Assembly (NCBI RefSeq): GCF_017876545.1
Contig: NZ_JAGIOD010000001.1
Span: 1-64,000, forward strand
Reading direction: 5' to 3'
Source of the DNA: Brachybacterium sacelli
GTDB lineage: Bacteria; Actinomycetota; Actinomycetes; Actinomycetales; Dermabacteraceae
DNA length: 64,000 nucleotides
In this document: positions 46,466 to 54,644 of the stretch, piece after piece
How the letters are laid out: each line of letters begins with the position of its first letter
Numbering within the stretch: the first letter of the stretch is position 1
The notes under the pieces: generated by a model
Seen by the model: only the letters and a program-made list of their open reading frames with translations
Told to the model about the DNA's origin: nothing
Databases searched by the model: none
Position numbers and translations under genes: made by a program

Positions 46466-47437
46466 ATGAACACCATCTCGGCGCGGCGCCGGCTCCTCGC
46501 CGTCCTCGTCCTGCCGTTCGTCCTGCTCCTGGCCGGCTGTGGCCGCCTGTACGCGGATTACGAGATCCAGGACGCCGACACCATGAATCTCGCCTTCGAT
46601 ATCGGCTTCCAGTCCTCCTACGCGGAGCAGCAGTTCGACAGCGCCGAGGCCCTGTGCGAGGAGATGCAGGCGGAGGGCTCCTCGTTCGGCGAGGTCGAGG
46701 TGAGCGCCTACGACGAGGACGGGATCTGGGGGTGCCGCGCCGAGGGCATGCTGGAGCGCGGCGAATTCGGCGAGGGGATGGAACTGGCCGAGGAGGGCGG
46801 TGAGTACCATCTGACGTTCGACTTCGGTGCCGACCAGGCTCTGACCCAGGAGGACATCGACGTGCTCGCGAGCGGGTACGGCGCCGATGCCTCCGCGTTC
46901 GACTTCCGGATGTCCTTCACCTTCCCGGGCAAGGTCCTCGAGTCCGCGGGCGGGACCGTCGACGGCAAGACGGTCACCTACACCGATGTCACCGAGCTCT
47001 CCCAGGGCGTGGACATCACCGCGGAGTCCAGCGGCTTCCCCTGGGTCATCGTGATCGTCATCGTGCTCGTGGTCGGCTTCCTCCTGCTGCTCGTGCTCGC
47101 AGCGGTCATCTTCTTCGTGGTCCGTTCCCGCCGCGCGAAGAGGGGCCCGAAGGGCCCCGGCGGGTCCGGCCCGGCAGCCCCGGCAGCCTTCGGTGGCACA
47201 GCGGGTGCGGCCTCGATATCCGCCGGTGACGCGCCGCCGGCGGCTCCGCAGCACGGCCAGCCGTGGGGTCAGGCCCCGCCGCCGCCTGCCGCGCCGCAGG
47301 GCGATCAGGGCCAGCCGTGGAGCCAGCCCTCCCCGCCCGCCCCGCAAGGCGATCAGGGCCAGCAGTGGGGTCAGCCGGGCAGCGGCTCGCAGGACCAGCA
47401 GGGCTGGAGCAGGCCTCCGCAGCCTCCGGGACAGTGA
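46466..47437 (+). CDS. LppM-like lipoprotein with C-terminal membrane helix
   Basis: A 323-residue protein. The signal peptide ends in lipobox LLLAGC (Cys 24). The next roughly 170 residues resemble the mycobacterial LppM domain (YADYEIQDADTMNLAFDIGF, then MSFTFPGKVLESAGGTVDGK). A transmembrane helix (PWVIVIVIVLVVGFLLLLVL) follows, then a cytoplasmic tail rich in Pro, Gln and Gly with repeats of the form PQGDQGQPW/PQGDQGQQW. The double anchoring resembles LppM, whose mycobacterial member affects lipoglycan handling. The role here is unknown. ATG 46466 follows GGGGGAAC. Confidence 0.78.
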   Translation: MNTISARRRLLAVLVLPFVLLLAGCGRLYADYEIQDADTMNLAFDIGFQSSYAEQQFDSAEALCEEMQAEGSSFGEVEVSAYDEDGIWGCRAEGMLERGEFGEGMELAEEGGEYHLTFDFGADQALTQEDIDVLASGYGADASAFDFRMSFTFPGKVLESAGGTVDGKTVTYTDVTELSQGVDITAESSGFPWVIVIVIVLVVGFLLLLVLAAVIFFVVRSRRAKRGPKGPGGSGPAAPAAFGGTAGAASISAGDAPPAAPQHGQPWGQAPPPPAAPQGDQGQPWSQPSPPAPQGDQGQQWGQPGSGSQDQQGWSRPPQPPGQ

Positions 47438-47545
47438 GACCCGGGTCGGTGCGCCCCTCTGGAGCCGTGTGAGCAGGGTCATGGCTCCCGGATTGGCGCC
47501 CACCTGGGCCGAGCACTAGACTCGGTCAGGTCGGAAAGCCGACGG

Positions 47546-47618
47546 GCGCCCGTAGCTTAACGGATAGAGCATCTGACTACGGATCAGAAGGTTGGGGGTT
47601 CGAATCCCTCCGGGCGCA
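47546..47618 (+). tRNA. tRNA-Arg(ACG)
   Basis: A 73-base cloverleaf: acceptor GCGCCCG/CGGGCGC with discriminator A, anticodon arm CTGA CTACGGA TCAG giving anticodon ACG with U33 present, and T arm GGGGG TTCGAAT CCCTC. CCA is not fully encoded (ACC follows). A strong terminator lies immediately downstream. Confidence 0.97.
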
Positions 47619-47623
47619 CCGCA

Positions 47624-47659
47624 GAAGCCCCGGTCAGAAGCGATTCTGACCGGGGCTTC
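47624..47659 (+). terminator. Strong terminator after tRNA-Arg
   Basis: A perfect 16-bp stem (47624-47639 with 47644-47659) with a GCGA loop, six bases after the tRNA. It begins GAAGCCCCGG on the left arm. Confidence 0.9.
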
Positions 47660-47729
47660 GTCGCGCACGGGCAGTCGTGACCGCGTTCTCCCCGCCGGCC
47701 GCCCCGCCCGCACCGGCGGAGGCCATCTT

Positions 47730-47746
47730 CATAACTCCGCCTTATG
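47730..47746. promoter_or_regulatory. Inverted repeat upstream of the TauE/SafE gene
   Basis: CATAA, CTCCGCC, TTATG: 5-base arms, 96 bases before ATG 47842. The surrounding 60 bases are lower in GC than the genome, as expected of a promoter. No regulator is assigned. Confidence 0.35.
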
Positions 47747-47841
47747 ACGCTTCATGTCTCCCCTATTGTCCCGGGGGGTCCTCATCGAGTAGACATCCTT
47801 CGTGTGGAGAGCCCACACACCTGCTCGGAAGGACCTGCCCG

Positions 47842-48780
47842 ATGCGCCAACTCCTCCTGCTCGCCCTCGTGGGGCTCGGGGCCCAGCTCGTGGACGGCAG
47901 CCTCGGCATGGCCTACGGCGTCACCTCGACCACGCTTCTGCTCGCCATCGGCACCAACCCCGCGGCCGCCTCCGCGACCGTGCACCTGTCCGAGATAGGC
48001 ACCACCCTCGCCTCCGGTCTCGCGCACTGGAAGTTCGGGAACGTGGACTGGAAGGTCGTCCGGCGCATCGCGCTCCCCGGTGCCCTCGGGGCCTTCGCCG
48101 GCGCCGGCTTCCTGTCCTGGCTCTCCACCGAGGTCGCCGAGCCGTTGATGTCCGGGATCCTGCTGGCGCTCGGCGTCTACGTGCTCGTGCGATTCACCCT
48201 CAAGGGACTCGACCGCCGCAATCTGGGCAAGCCGCTGCGCCGGCGCTTCCTCGCTCCGCTCGGTGTCGTGGCCGGCTTCATGGACGCCACCGGCGGAGGA
48301 GGCTGGGGGCCCGTCGGCACGCCCACCCTGCTCGCGAGCGGGCGCATCGAGCCCCGCAAGGTCGTCGGCTCGATCGACACCAGCGAGTTCGTGGTCTCCC
48401 TCGCCGCCTCGCTCGGCTTCCTCGTGGGCCTCGGGACCGCCGGGATCGAGCTCACCTGGGTCCTCGCCCTGCTGGCCGGCGGCCTGATCGCCGCCCCGAT
48501 CGCCGCGTGGCTCGTGCGGCTGGTGCCGCCGCGCGTGCTCGGCTCCCTGGTGGGCGGCGTCATCGTGCTCACGAACACGCGCACGATCTTGGGCAGCGAC
48601 GCGATCGCCGCACCCGGGGACCTGCGGCTGCTCGTGCTCCTCATGATCGCCGCCCTCTGGGCGGCCGCGGTCGTCCATTCCGTCCGGTCGCACCGCCGGG
48701 AGCGTGCTGCGGAACTCCCCGTGGACGGCGCGCCGGAGGCCGACGAGGATCAGCAGAAGGCGCTCGCGAGCGAGGGCTGA
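47842..48780 (+). CDS. TauE/SafE-family sulfite/anion exporter
   Basis: A 312-residue membrane protein with seven to eight transmembrane helices and two TauE repeats: VGLGAQLVDGSLGMAYGVTS, TVHLSEIGTTLASGLAHWKF, LGVVAGFMDATGGGGWGPVG and VVGSIDTSEFVVSLAASLGF. Family members are thought to export sulfite, sulfoacetate or related anions. It is a single gene and lies 21 kb from the organosulfur operon, so cooperation with it is only a possibility. ATG 47842 is preceded by GGAAGGACC. Confidence 0.88.
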   Translation: MRQLLLLALVGLGAQLVDGSLGMAYGVTSTTLLLAIGTNPAAASATVHLSEIGTTLASGLAHWKFGNVDWKVVRRIALPGALGAFAGAGFLSWLSTEVAEPLMSGILLALGVYVLVRFTLKGLDRRNLGKPLRRRFLAPLGVVAGFMDATGGGGWGPVGTPTLLASGRIEPRKVVGSIDTSEFVVSLAASLGFLVGLGTAGIELTWVLALLAGGLIAAPIAAWLVRLVPPRVLGSLVGGVIVLTNTRTILGSDAIAAPGDLRLLVLLMIAALWAAAVVHSVRSHRRERAAELPVDGAPEADEDQQKALASEG

Positions 48781-48790
48781 GCAGGACAGA

Positions 48791-49147
48791 TCAATAGCTG
48801 TGCGGGTCCGCGGCCTCCGCCGCTCCTGTGACGTGCTCGGCGTGCGAGAGGGTCTCGACCAGCAGGCGTCTGACGTGCGCGTCGGAAGCGCGGTAATAGG
48901 CGAAGGTGCCCTCCTTGCGGCTCTGGACCAGTCCCGCCAGGCGCAGCTTCGCCAGGTGCTGGCTGACCGCCGCCGACGGCGCCCCGACGGACTCCGCCAG
49001 CGCGTTGACGCTGGATTCCTCCCGGAACAGTAACCAGAGGATCTTCACGCGCGTCGGGTCCGAGAGCATCCGGAAGGTGCTCGCGGCGATCTGCGCATGC
49101 TCCTCGTCGGGGACGGCGCGCACCGGCTCGTCATGCATGTCTTCCAT
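48791..49147 (-). CDS. ArsR/SmtB-family metal-responsive repressor
   Basis: A 118-residue winged-helix repressor: FRMLSDPTRVKILWLLFREE, SSVNALAESVGAPSAAVSQH (recognition helix) and LAKLRLAGLVQSRKEGTFAY. His residues near both ends (MEDMHDEP, HAEHV, ADPHSY) could form an alpha-5-type metal site as in zinc, nickel or cobalt sensors. It is divergent from a cation diffusion facilitator and an inverted repeat lies between them. It should repress both genes until metal binds. Confidence 0.9.
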   Translation of the reverse strand: MEDMHDEPVRAVPDEEHAQIAASTFRMLSDPTRVKILWLLFREESSVNALAESVGAPSAAVSQHLAKLRLAGLVQSRKEGTFAYYRASDAHVRRLLVETLSHAEHVTGAAEAADPHSY

Positions 49148-49163
49148 CGTACGCGGATCTTGC

Positions 49164-49185
49164 TATCTGCATGACTGCGCAGATA
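49164..49185. promoter_or_regulatory. ArsR/SmtB-type operator between repressor and metal-efflux genes
   Basis: TATCTGC (49164-49170), eight bases, GCAGATA (49179-49185): perfect 7-base arms. The right arm overlaps a -10-like TACATT at 49184-49189 that ends six bases before GTG 49196. Binding would therefore block the promoter of the efflux gene, whose transcript appears leaderless. Confidence 0.75.
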
Positions 49186-49195
49186 CATTGCCATT

Positions 49196-50230
49196 GTGAG
49201 CCGCCTCCCCGAAACCCGTTCGACCACCCGCCGCCAGGACCATCACCACGGTCCGGGTCCTGCACACGCCGGGCTCCCCGCCCGTCTGCGCCATGCGCTG
49301 ATCCCGCACAGCCACGACCACGGCGATGCCATCCGCACTGCTGAGGAAGCCAGCTCGATCGGTCTGCGGGCGGCGTGGATCAGCCTCGCCGGCATGGGCG
49401 CCACCGCGGCGCTGCAGATCGTGATCGTCGCGCTCAGCGGTTCCGTGGCGCTGCTCGCCGACACCCTGCACAACCTCGGCCACCTGGCCACCACAATCCC
49501 GCTGATACTCGCCTTCCGACTGGGCCGGCGGGCCCCGACCCGCCGCTACAGCTTCGGATTCCGGCGCGCGGAGGACCTGGTGGGGTTGCTGATCGGGGCA
49601 GTGGTCGCCCTCTCGGCCGCGCTCATCGTCGGGGAATCCGTGCGGGCACTGTCCGGCGACCGCGCCATGACGCACCTGGGCTGGGTGCTGGCGGCAGCTC
49701 TGGTCGGCGCCGCCGGCAACGAGCTGGTGGCGATCTACCGGATCCGTGCGGGCCGGCGCATCGGCTCTGCGGCCCTGGTCGCCGAGGGACAGCACGCCCG
49801 CACCGATGCCCTCACCTCCCTCGCGGTGGCGATCGGCGTGATCGGTGCCTGGCTGGGTCTGCCCTGGATCGACCCGCTCATCGGCCTGATGATCGCCGCG
49901 GTCGTGATCACCGTGCTGATCACCTCGATGCGCACCGTGATCCGGCGCCTGATGGACGGGATCGAGCCAGAGCTGCTGGACCGGATCGAGGCCGCGGCCG
50001 TCGCCGTGCCCGGCGTGCTCGCGGTCGAGGGTGTCCGGGCTCGCTGGAGCGGGCACCGTCTCGAGGCCGAGCTGAAGCTCGAGCTTCCCTCGAGCCTCGA
50101 CCTCACCGAGGCGGGGTCGATCACGGCCGACGTCGAGACGGCGCTGCATCGGGAGCTGCCGCACCTCGAGCGTGCGGGCGTCCTCGTCTCCGCTCGTCCC
50201 GGTCCGCAGGGTGCCGCGCCCCGCGCGTGA
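49196..50230 (+). CDS. Cation diffusion facilitator metal efflux protein
   Basis: A 344-residue CDF transporter with six transmembrane helices: GLRAAWISLAGMGATAALQI, SGSVALLADTLHNLGHLATT (metal-site D-x-x-H-N in helix II), EGQHARTDALTSLAVAIGVI (H-x-x-x-D in helix V) and a C-terminal cytoplasmic domain. A His-rich N-terminus (QDHHHG, PHSHDHGDA) suggests zinc, cobalt or nickel. GTG 49196 has no ribosome-binding site and sits right after a -10 box, as in leaderless genes. It is controlled by the divergent ArsR repressor. Confidence 0.92.
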   Translation: MSRLPETRSTTRRQDHHHGPGPAHAGLPARLRHALIPHSHDHGDAIRTAEEASSIGLRAAWISLAGMGATAALQIVIVALSGSVALLADTLHNLGHLATTIPLILAFRLGRRAPTRRYSFGFRRAEDLVGLLIGAVVALSAALIVGESVRALSGDRAMTHLGWVLAAALVGAAGNELVAIYRIRAGRRIGSAALVAEGQHARTDALTSLAVAIGVIGAWLGLPWIDPLIGLMIAAVVITVLITSMRTVIRRLMDGIEPELLDRIEAAAVAVPGVLAVEGVRARWSGHRLEAELKLELPSSLDLTEAGSITADVETALHRELPHLERAGVLVSARPGPQGAAPRA

Positions 50231-50281
50231 TCGCACGATCGGCCTACCATGACCGGGACCCCGCAGCCCAGGAGGACACCG

Positions 50282-52195
50282 ATGCCCGCCTTCGCCCCGC
50301 CCGGCGAGTTCACCACCCGTCCCACCCTCGAGGGCACCTTCGGCATGGTCGCCTCCACCCACTGGCTCGCCTCGTCGACAGCGCAGTCGGTGCTCGAGCG
50401 CGGCGGGAACGCCTTCGACGCCGCGGTGGCGGGCGCCTTCGTCCTGCACGTCGTCGAGCCCCACCTCAACGGTCCCGGCGGCGACATGACCGGCCTGTTC
50501 GCGACCGCCGAGGAACCCGGGCGTCCCGTGGTCCTGATGGGGCAGGGCGCCGCCCCGGCCGCCGCCACGCCCGAGCACTACCGCGCCGAAGGGCTCGACC
50601 TGGTGCCGGGCGCCGGAGCCCTGGCCGCCGCCGTGCCCGCCGCGGTCGACGCCTGGTTGCTGCTGCTCCAGGAGCACGGCACCTGGGAGGTGGCCGACGT
50701 GCTCGAGTACGCGATCGGGTACGCCGAGGACGGGCACCCGGTCCTGCCGCGGGTGTGCCAGCAGATCGCGGCGGTCGCCGAGCTGTTCACCGCGCACTGG
50801 CCCACGTCGGCCGCGCGATGGATGCCCGCGGGGCGGGTCCCGCGACCCGGGGAGCTGATCACCGATCCGGGCTACGTCCGGGTGCTGCGGGAGCTGATCG
50901 CGGCGGGAGAGGCCGTCGGCCAGGACGTCCCGGACCCACGGGTCGCACGCGTCGCCGCGGCCCGTACCGAGTGGCGCACGGGACGCGTGGCCGATGAGGC
51001 CGCCGAGTTCGCCGCCACCGTGCACCGGCACTCCGACGGCGCCGACCACGCCGGGGTGATCACCGCGGCCGACTTCGCCGGCGCCTCGGCATCCTTCGAG
51101 GAGGCCACCACCTTCACCTTCCGCGGGTACACGATCGCCAAGACCGGCCCGTGGGGGCAGGGACCCGTGCTGCTGCAGACCCTCGCGATCCTCGAAGGCC
51201 TCCCCGACGACCACCTCGACCCCTCCACGGAGCTCGGCGCCCACACCGTGCTGGAGGCCCTGAAGCTCGCCTACGCCGACCGCGACACCTACTACGGCGA
51301 TGCCGTCGACGTGGACCTCTCGGTGCTGCTGAGCGAGGAGTACGCCGCCGAGCGGCGCGCCCTGATCGGGCAGCGGGCCTCGCTCGAGTTCCGGCCCGGC
51401 CACCTCGCGGGGGCGACCGGCGCGGCCCCTCCCCTGCGCACGGCCGCCGAGCAGGCGGCGCGATCCGACCGCGACCCGGTCTCCGCCGGCGGCGGGGAGC
51501 CCTCCGTGCCCGCGGCCCGCGGTGCGGCCGGGCCGGCGCAGGAGGCACCGGCGGAGCAGTCGTCGGCCGTCACCGGCGACCCCGGTGCCGACGCGGACGG
51601 CATCGTGCGCGGGGACACCTGCCATCTCGACGTCGTCGACCGGTGGGGGAACATGATCTCCGCGACCCCCTCGGGCGGCTGGCTGCAGTCCTCCCCGACC
51701 ATCCCCGGGCTCGGGTTCTGCCTGGGCACCCGCCTGCAGATGACCTGGCTGGACGAGCACTCCCCCTCGGCCCTGACCCCGGGGCGCCGTCCCCGCACCA
51801 CGCTCACCCCGACCCTGGTGCTCCAGGACGGCGCTCCCGTGCTCGCCCTCGGCTCCCCCGGCGGGGATCAGCAGGACCAGTGGCAGCTCCTGCTGATCCT
51901 GCGCCTGCTGGTGGGCGGCTGGACCCCGCAGGCCGCGATCGACGCACCGGCCCTGCACAGCACCGCGATAGCCGGATCCTTCTGGCCGCGCACCTGGGAG
52001 CCGGGCGGCGCGGTGGTCGAGGACCGGCTGGGCGAGGAGGTGATCTCCGGGCTCGAGCGCCGCGGCCACCGGGTCACGCGGGCCGGGGACTGGGCGCTGG
52101 GCCGCCTCTCCTGCGTCGTGCGTGATCCGGCCACCGGAGTGCTCCGAGCCGCCGCGAACCCTCGGGGCGCCCAGGGCTACGCAGTGGGTCGGTGA
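50282..52195 (+). CDS. Gamma-glutamyltransferase-family protein
   Basis: A 637-residue Ntn hydrolase: STHWLASSTAQSVLERGGNA FDAAVAGAF is the start of the large subunit, VEPHLNGPGGDMTGLF follows, and the autoprocessing Thr is in GDTCHLDVVDRWGNMIS. LTPTLVLQDGAPVLALGSPGG belongs to the small subunit. About 50 residues of Ala/Pro/Gly-rich sequence precede the processing Thr. No signal peptide is seen, so it may be cytosolic. AGGAGG precedes ATG 50282. Gamma-glutamyl peptide or acylase-type substrates are possible. Confidence 0.87.
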   Translation: MPAFAPPGEFTTRPTLEGTFGMVASTHWLASSTAQSVLERGGNAFDAAVAGAFVLHVVEPHLNGPGGDMTGLFATAEEPGRPVVLMGQGAAPAAATPEHYRAEGLDLVPGAGALAAAVPAAVDAWLLLLQEHGTWEVADVLEYAIGYAEDGHPVLPRVCQQIAAVAELFTAHWPTSAARWMPAGRVPRPGELITDPGYVRVLRELIAAGEAVGQDVPDPRVARVAAARTEWRTGRVADEAAEFAATVHRHSDGADHAGVITAADFAGASASFEEATTFTFRGYTIAKTGPWGQGPVLLQTLAILEGLPDDHLDPSTELGAHTVLEALKLAYADRDTYYGDAVDVDLSVLLSEEYAAERRALIGQRASLEFRPGHLAGATGAAPPLRTAAEQAARSDRDPVSAGGGEPSVPAARGAAGPAQEAPAEQSSAVTGDPGADADGIVRGDTCHLDVVDRWGNMISATPSGGWLQSSPTIPGLGFCLGTRLQMTWLDEHSPSALTPGRRPRTTLTPTLVLQDGAPVLALGSPGGDQQDQWQLLLILRLLVGGWTPQAAIDAPALHSTAIAGSFWPRTWEPGGAVVEDRLGEEVISGLERRGHRVTRAGDWALGRLSCVVRDPATGVLRAAANPRGAQGYAVGR

Positions 52196-52210
52196 CCACG
52201 GGCACACGAA

Positions 52211-52244
52211 GGAGCCCGGCCCCTCGAGGGAGGGACCGGGTTCC
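52211..52244. terminator. Bidirectional terminator
   Basis: GGAGCCCGGCCCCTC pairs with GAGGGACCGGGTTCC with two G-T pairs, giving a stem of about 15 bp with a very small loop. It lies between convergent genes ending at 52195 and 52268. Confidence 0.7.
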
Positions 52245-52267
52245 GGCGGCTCACAGCCGGCGGGCGC

Positions 52268-53491
52268 TCATTGCGCGGCGGCGAGCACCTCGCGCACCGA
52301 GCTCCACGACTGCATGAGGTCGCGGGCCCGCGGGTCCGTCTCGGCGGCGATCGCCTCGATCCGGGCCTGCTCGAGCAGGTCGTCGATCTCCACCCGTTCA
52401 CCCCGGTCGACCGAGGCGACGGCCGCCTCGACCATGGCGAAGCTGAGCAGGTTCTCGTGGACCTCGCACATCGGGGTGCGCCCCTCGCGCAGCGCGCTGA
52501 CGCACTCGATGAGGGAAGCGGCGATCTGGTCGGGCTCCTCGCCGGTCTCGGCGGCGACCGCGGCCTGGAGGCGCTCCGTGGACTCCTCGTCCTCGGTCCC
52601 GAGCACGGGAGCACCCTTGCCGTCCCACGTGGCCGAGCCCTGCTGGGCCCCGATCCGCCACTCGCTGTTCCAGTAGGTCGGCAGTCCGCGGGCGTTCCAG
52701 GTGCCGTTGTAGACGAACAGCGAGCCGTCGGACATCTCGAAGGTCGCCGTGACCGTCGCGTCGTGGCTGTACACGCTCCACTCGGGCTGGGCGCCGCGGG
52801 CGGTGACCGCCACCGGGTCCGCGTCCATGATGTACCGGGCGGTGTCGAAGGCGTGGATGCCCATGTCCCGCAGCAGCGGGTGCAGCTGCGTGCGCCGGTA
52901 GCCGCCCATCTCCGTGAACAGGGAGAAGAAGGCGCTGGTCAGCACCGTCGGCCCGTGGGCGGCGACGAAGCTGCGCAGCTGGCGCACCTGGCGGAAGAAG
53001 CGTCGGGACTGGGAGACCATGAAGGGCACCCCGGTCAGCTCGGTGTGCGCGACCAGGCTGATCGCCTCCGGCAGGGTCTCGGTGACGGGCTTCTCGCCGA
53101 GCACCGGGATCCCGGCGTGCAGCGCCTTGACCGTCACCGGGTGGTGGGCGACGGGCACGGTGGGGTCGATGAGCAGGTCGGCTCCCACCTGACGAGCCAG
53201 GTCGACGCCGTCGGTGCCGGCGGCGACGGCCGACGGATCCGCGATCCCGGACTGCTCGATGACGCGCTGCGGGGCGCCCTCGACGAGATCCGCCACGCCC
53301 ACCAGCTCGGCGACGTCGCTGTCTACCACCTCGCGCGCCCACCAGCTGCCCATGCCCCCGGCACCGACCACGACCACCCGGGCCGGTCGGTCCGCAGGCA
53401 CCCGGGGGAAACCGGTCAGGTGCGGGGCGAGCGTGGGCGCGGCAGCGGTGTCCGTGCCGTGGCCTGCAGTGATGTCGACGTCAGATGACAC
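52268..53491 (-). CDS. Gfo/Idh/MocA-family oxidoreductase
   Basis: A 407-residue NAD(P)-dependent sugar or polyol dehydrogenase. The Rossmann motif is VVVVGAGGMGSWWAREV, the cofactor/catalytic motif EKP appears in PVLGEKPVTETLPEA, and the C-terminal beta-sheet domain includes HPLLRDMGIHAFDTARYIMD. GTG 53491 overlaps the thuA-like gene by 11 bases, so the two are coupled. Pairs of ThuA and Gfo/Idh/MocA proteins are usual in sugar-derivative catabolism. The exact sugar is unknown and no transporter is adjacent. Confidence 0.88.
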   Translation of the reverse strand: MSSDVDITAGHGTDTAAAPTLAPHLTGFPRVPADRPARVVVVGAGGMGSWWAREVVDSDVAELVGVADLVEGAPQRVIEQSGIADPSAVAAGTDGVDLARQVGADLLIDPTVPVAHHPVTVKALHAGIPVLGEKPVTETLPEAISLVAHTELTGVPFMVSQSRRFFRQVRQLRSFVAAHGPTVLTSAFFSLFTEMGGYRRTQLHPLLRDMGIHAFDTARYIMDADPVAVTARGAQPEWSVYSHDATVTATFEMSDGSLFVYNGTWNARGLPTYWNSEWRIGAQQGSATWDGKGAPVLGTEDEESTERLQAAVAAETGEEPDQIAASLIECVSALREGRTPMCEVHENLLSFAMVEAAVASVDRGERVEIDDLLEQARIEAIAAETDPRARDLMQSWSSVREVLAAAQ

Positions 53492-54254
53492 GCGTGACTC
53501 CTTCGGCGTCCTCTGCGCGGAACCAGTCGCGCGGCGCATTGGCGATCTTGACCGGGGCGGCCGGGCGGTCCTCGGGACGGGCCCACTGCACGGCGTTGGC
53601 CAGCACGCGGCGGATCTCGGCCTGGCGATAGACGGGGTACTCCTGGTCGCCGGGGCTGAAGTAGAACACCTTGCCCTTGCCGCGGCGGAAGGCGGCGCCG
53701 GAGCGGAACACCTCACCGCCGGCGAAGGAGGAGACGAAGACGAGCTCGTCGGGCGCGGGGATGTCGAACATCTCGCCGTACATCTCCTGCTCCGGCACGA
53801 CGATCGGGTGCGGGACGCCGCGGGCGATGGGATGGGAGCCATTGACGGTCCACACCCGCTCCTCCTCGCCCTCGTTGCGCCACAGCAGGGAGCAGGTGGT
53901 GCCCATCAGGGCCTTGAACGGCTTGGAGTAGTGCGCCGAGTGCAGGGGGACCAGGCCCATGCCCTCGTGGACCCGTCGGACCACCCGTGCGGCGACCTCG
54001 TCCGGGACGTCGGCGTGCGCCATGTGGCCCCACCAGGTCAGCACGTCGGTCTCGGCCAGGGCCTCCTCGGACAACGACTCCTCGATGTCGTCGAGCAGGG
54101 CGATGCGCACTTCGGCGTCGACACCGTCGGCGGCCAGCAGCTCGCGCAGGCCGTCGGCGATGACCGTGTGCATGCCCTCGGGGTAGATCTCCTGGACCTT
54201 CGGATCGACCTTCTCGTGCCTGTTCTCGCCGAACACGGCGATACGCAGTGTCAT
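53481..54254 (-). CDS. ThuA-domain protein (trehalose utilisation type)
   Basis: A 257-residue ThuA/class I amidotransferase-like fold: LRIAVFGENRHEKVDPKVQE, YPEGMHTVIADGLRELLAAD, DVLTWWGHMAHADVPDEVAA, VPLHSAHYSKPFKALMGTTC and YFSPGDQEYPVYRQ. ThuA in rhizobia takes part in trehalose and related disaccharide catabolism. It is cotranscribed with the Gfo/Idh/MocA gene. A palindrome-like operator lies 65 bases upstream of its ATG. Confidence 0.88.
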   Translation of the reverse strand: MTLRIAVFGENRHEKVDPKVQEIYPEGMHTVIADGLRELLAADGVDAEVRIALLDDIEESLSEEALAETDVLTWWGHMAHADVPDEVAARVVRRVHEGMGLVPLHSAHYSKPFKALMGTTCSLLWRNEGEEERVWTVNGSHPIARGVPHPIVVPEQEMYGEMFDIPAPDELVFVSSFAGGEVFRSGAAFRRGKGKVFYFSPGDQEYPVYRQAEIRRVLANAVQWARPEDRPAAPVKIANAPRDWFRAEDAEGVTRVI

Positions 54255-54644
54255 TGCAGTCCTTTGCTGGGTGGAGGATGCGCTGCGGGCGACCCGTCAG
54301 CGCAGTTCGTCCATCGTAGGGAAATATTCCCACGAGGGAAGAGGGTGGTCCGCGACGCGCCGCGACAGATGTGCCGGAGGGCCGCCGTGACGGGCGCCAT
54401 CACCTCGCATGGTGAGGACACGACCGAACCGTGACCCGGATGTGACGCGATACTCATCGGTAGAGGGCTATGGTCGTCCGCAGGTTCCCTCAATGGCGAG
54501 GGGGCCTGCCCGCCTCTCCGGCACGCTGCACCGCACCGGCGTCGCACCGTGGACACCCCGCCCCGACCTGCCGTCCTTGCGGCCGTCTGGAGGATCCGGG
54601 CACTGTGCCGTGTGACACAATTGCTCCTGACCCGTGGAGAGCCC
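54255..54644. other. 390-base divergent intergenic region
   Basis: It separates the thuA-like gene from the esterase gene. Apart from the palindrome at 54319-54331 I see no gene or other structure. It must contain both promoters. A possible -10-like GATACT lies at 54449-54454. Confidence 0.45.
54319..54331. promoter_or_regulatory. Palindromic operator candidate for the ThuA/Gfo operon
   Basis: GGGAA ATA TTCCC, with perfect 5-base arms, flanked by TCGT on the left and ACGA on the right that extend the symmetry. It is in the upstream region of the ThuA/Gfo operon and AT-rich in the middle, as expected for a repressor or activator site. Confidence 0.5.
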
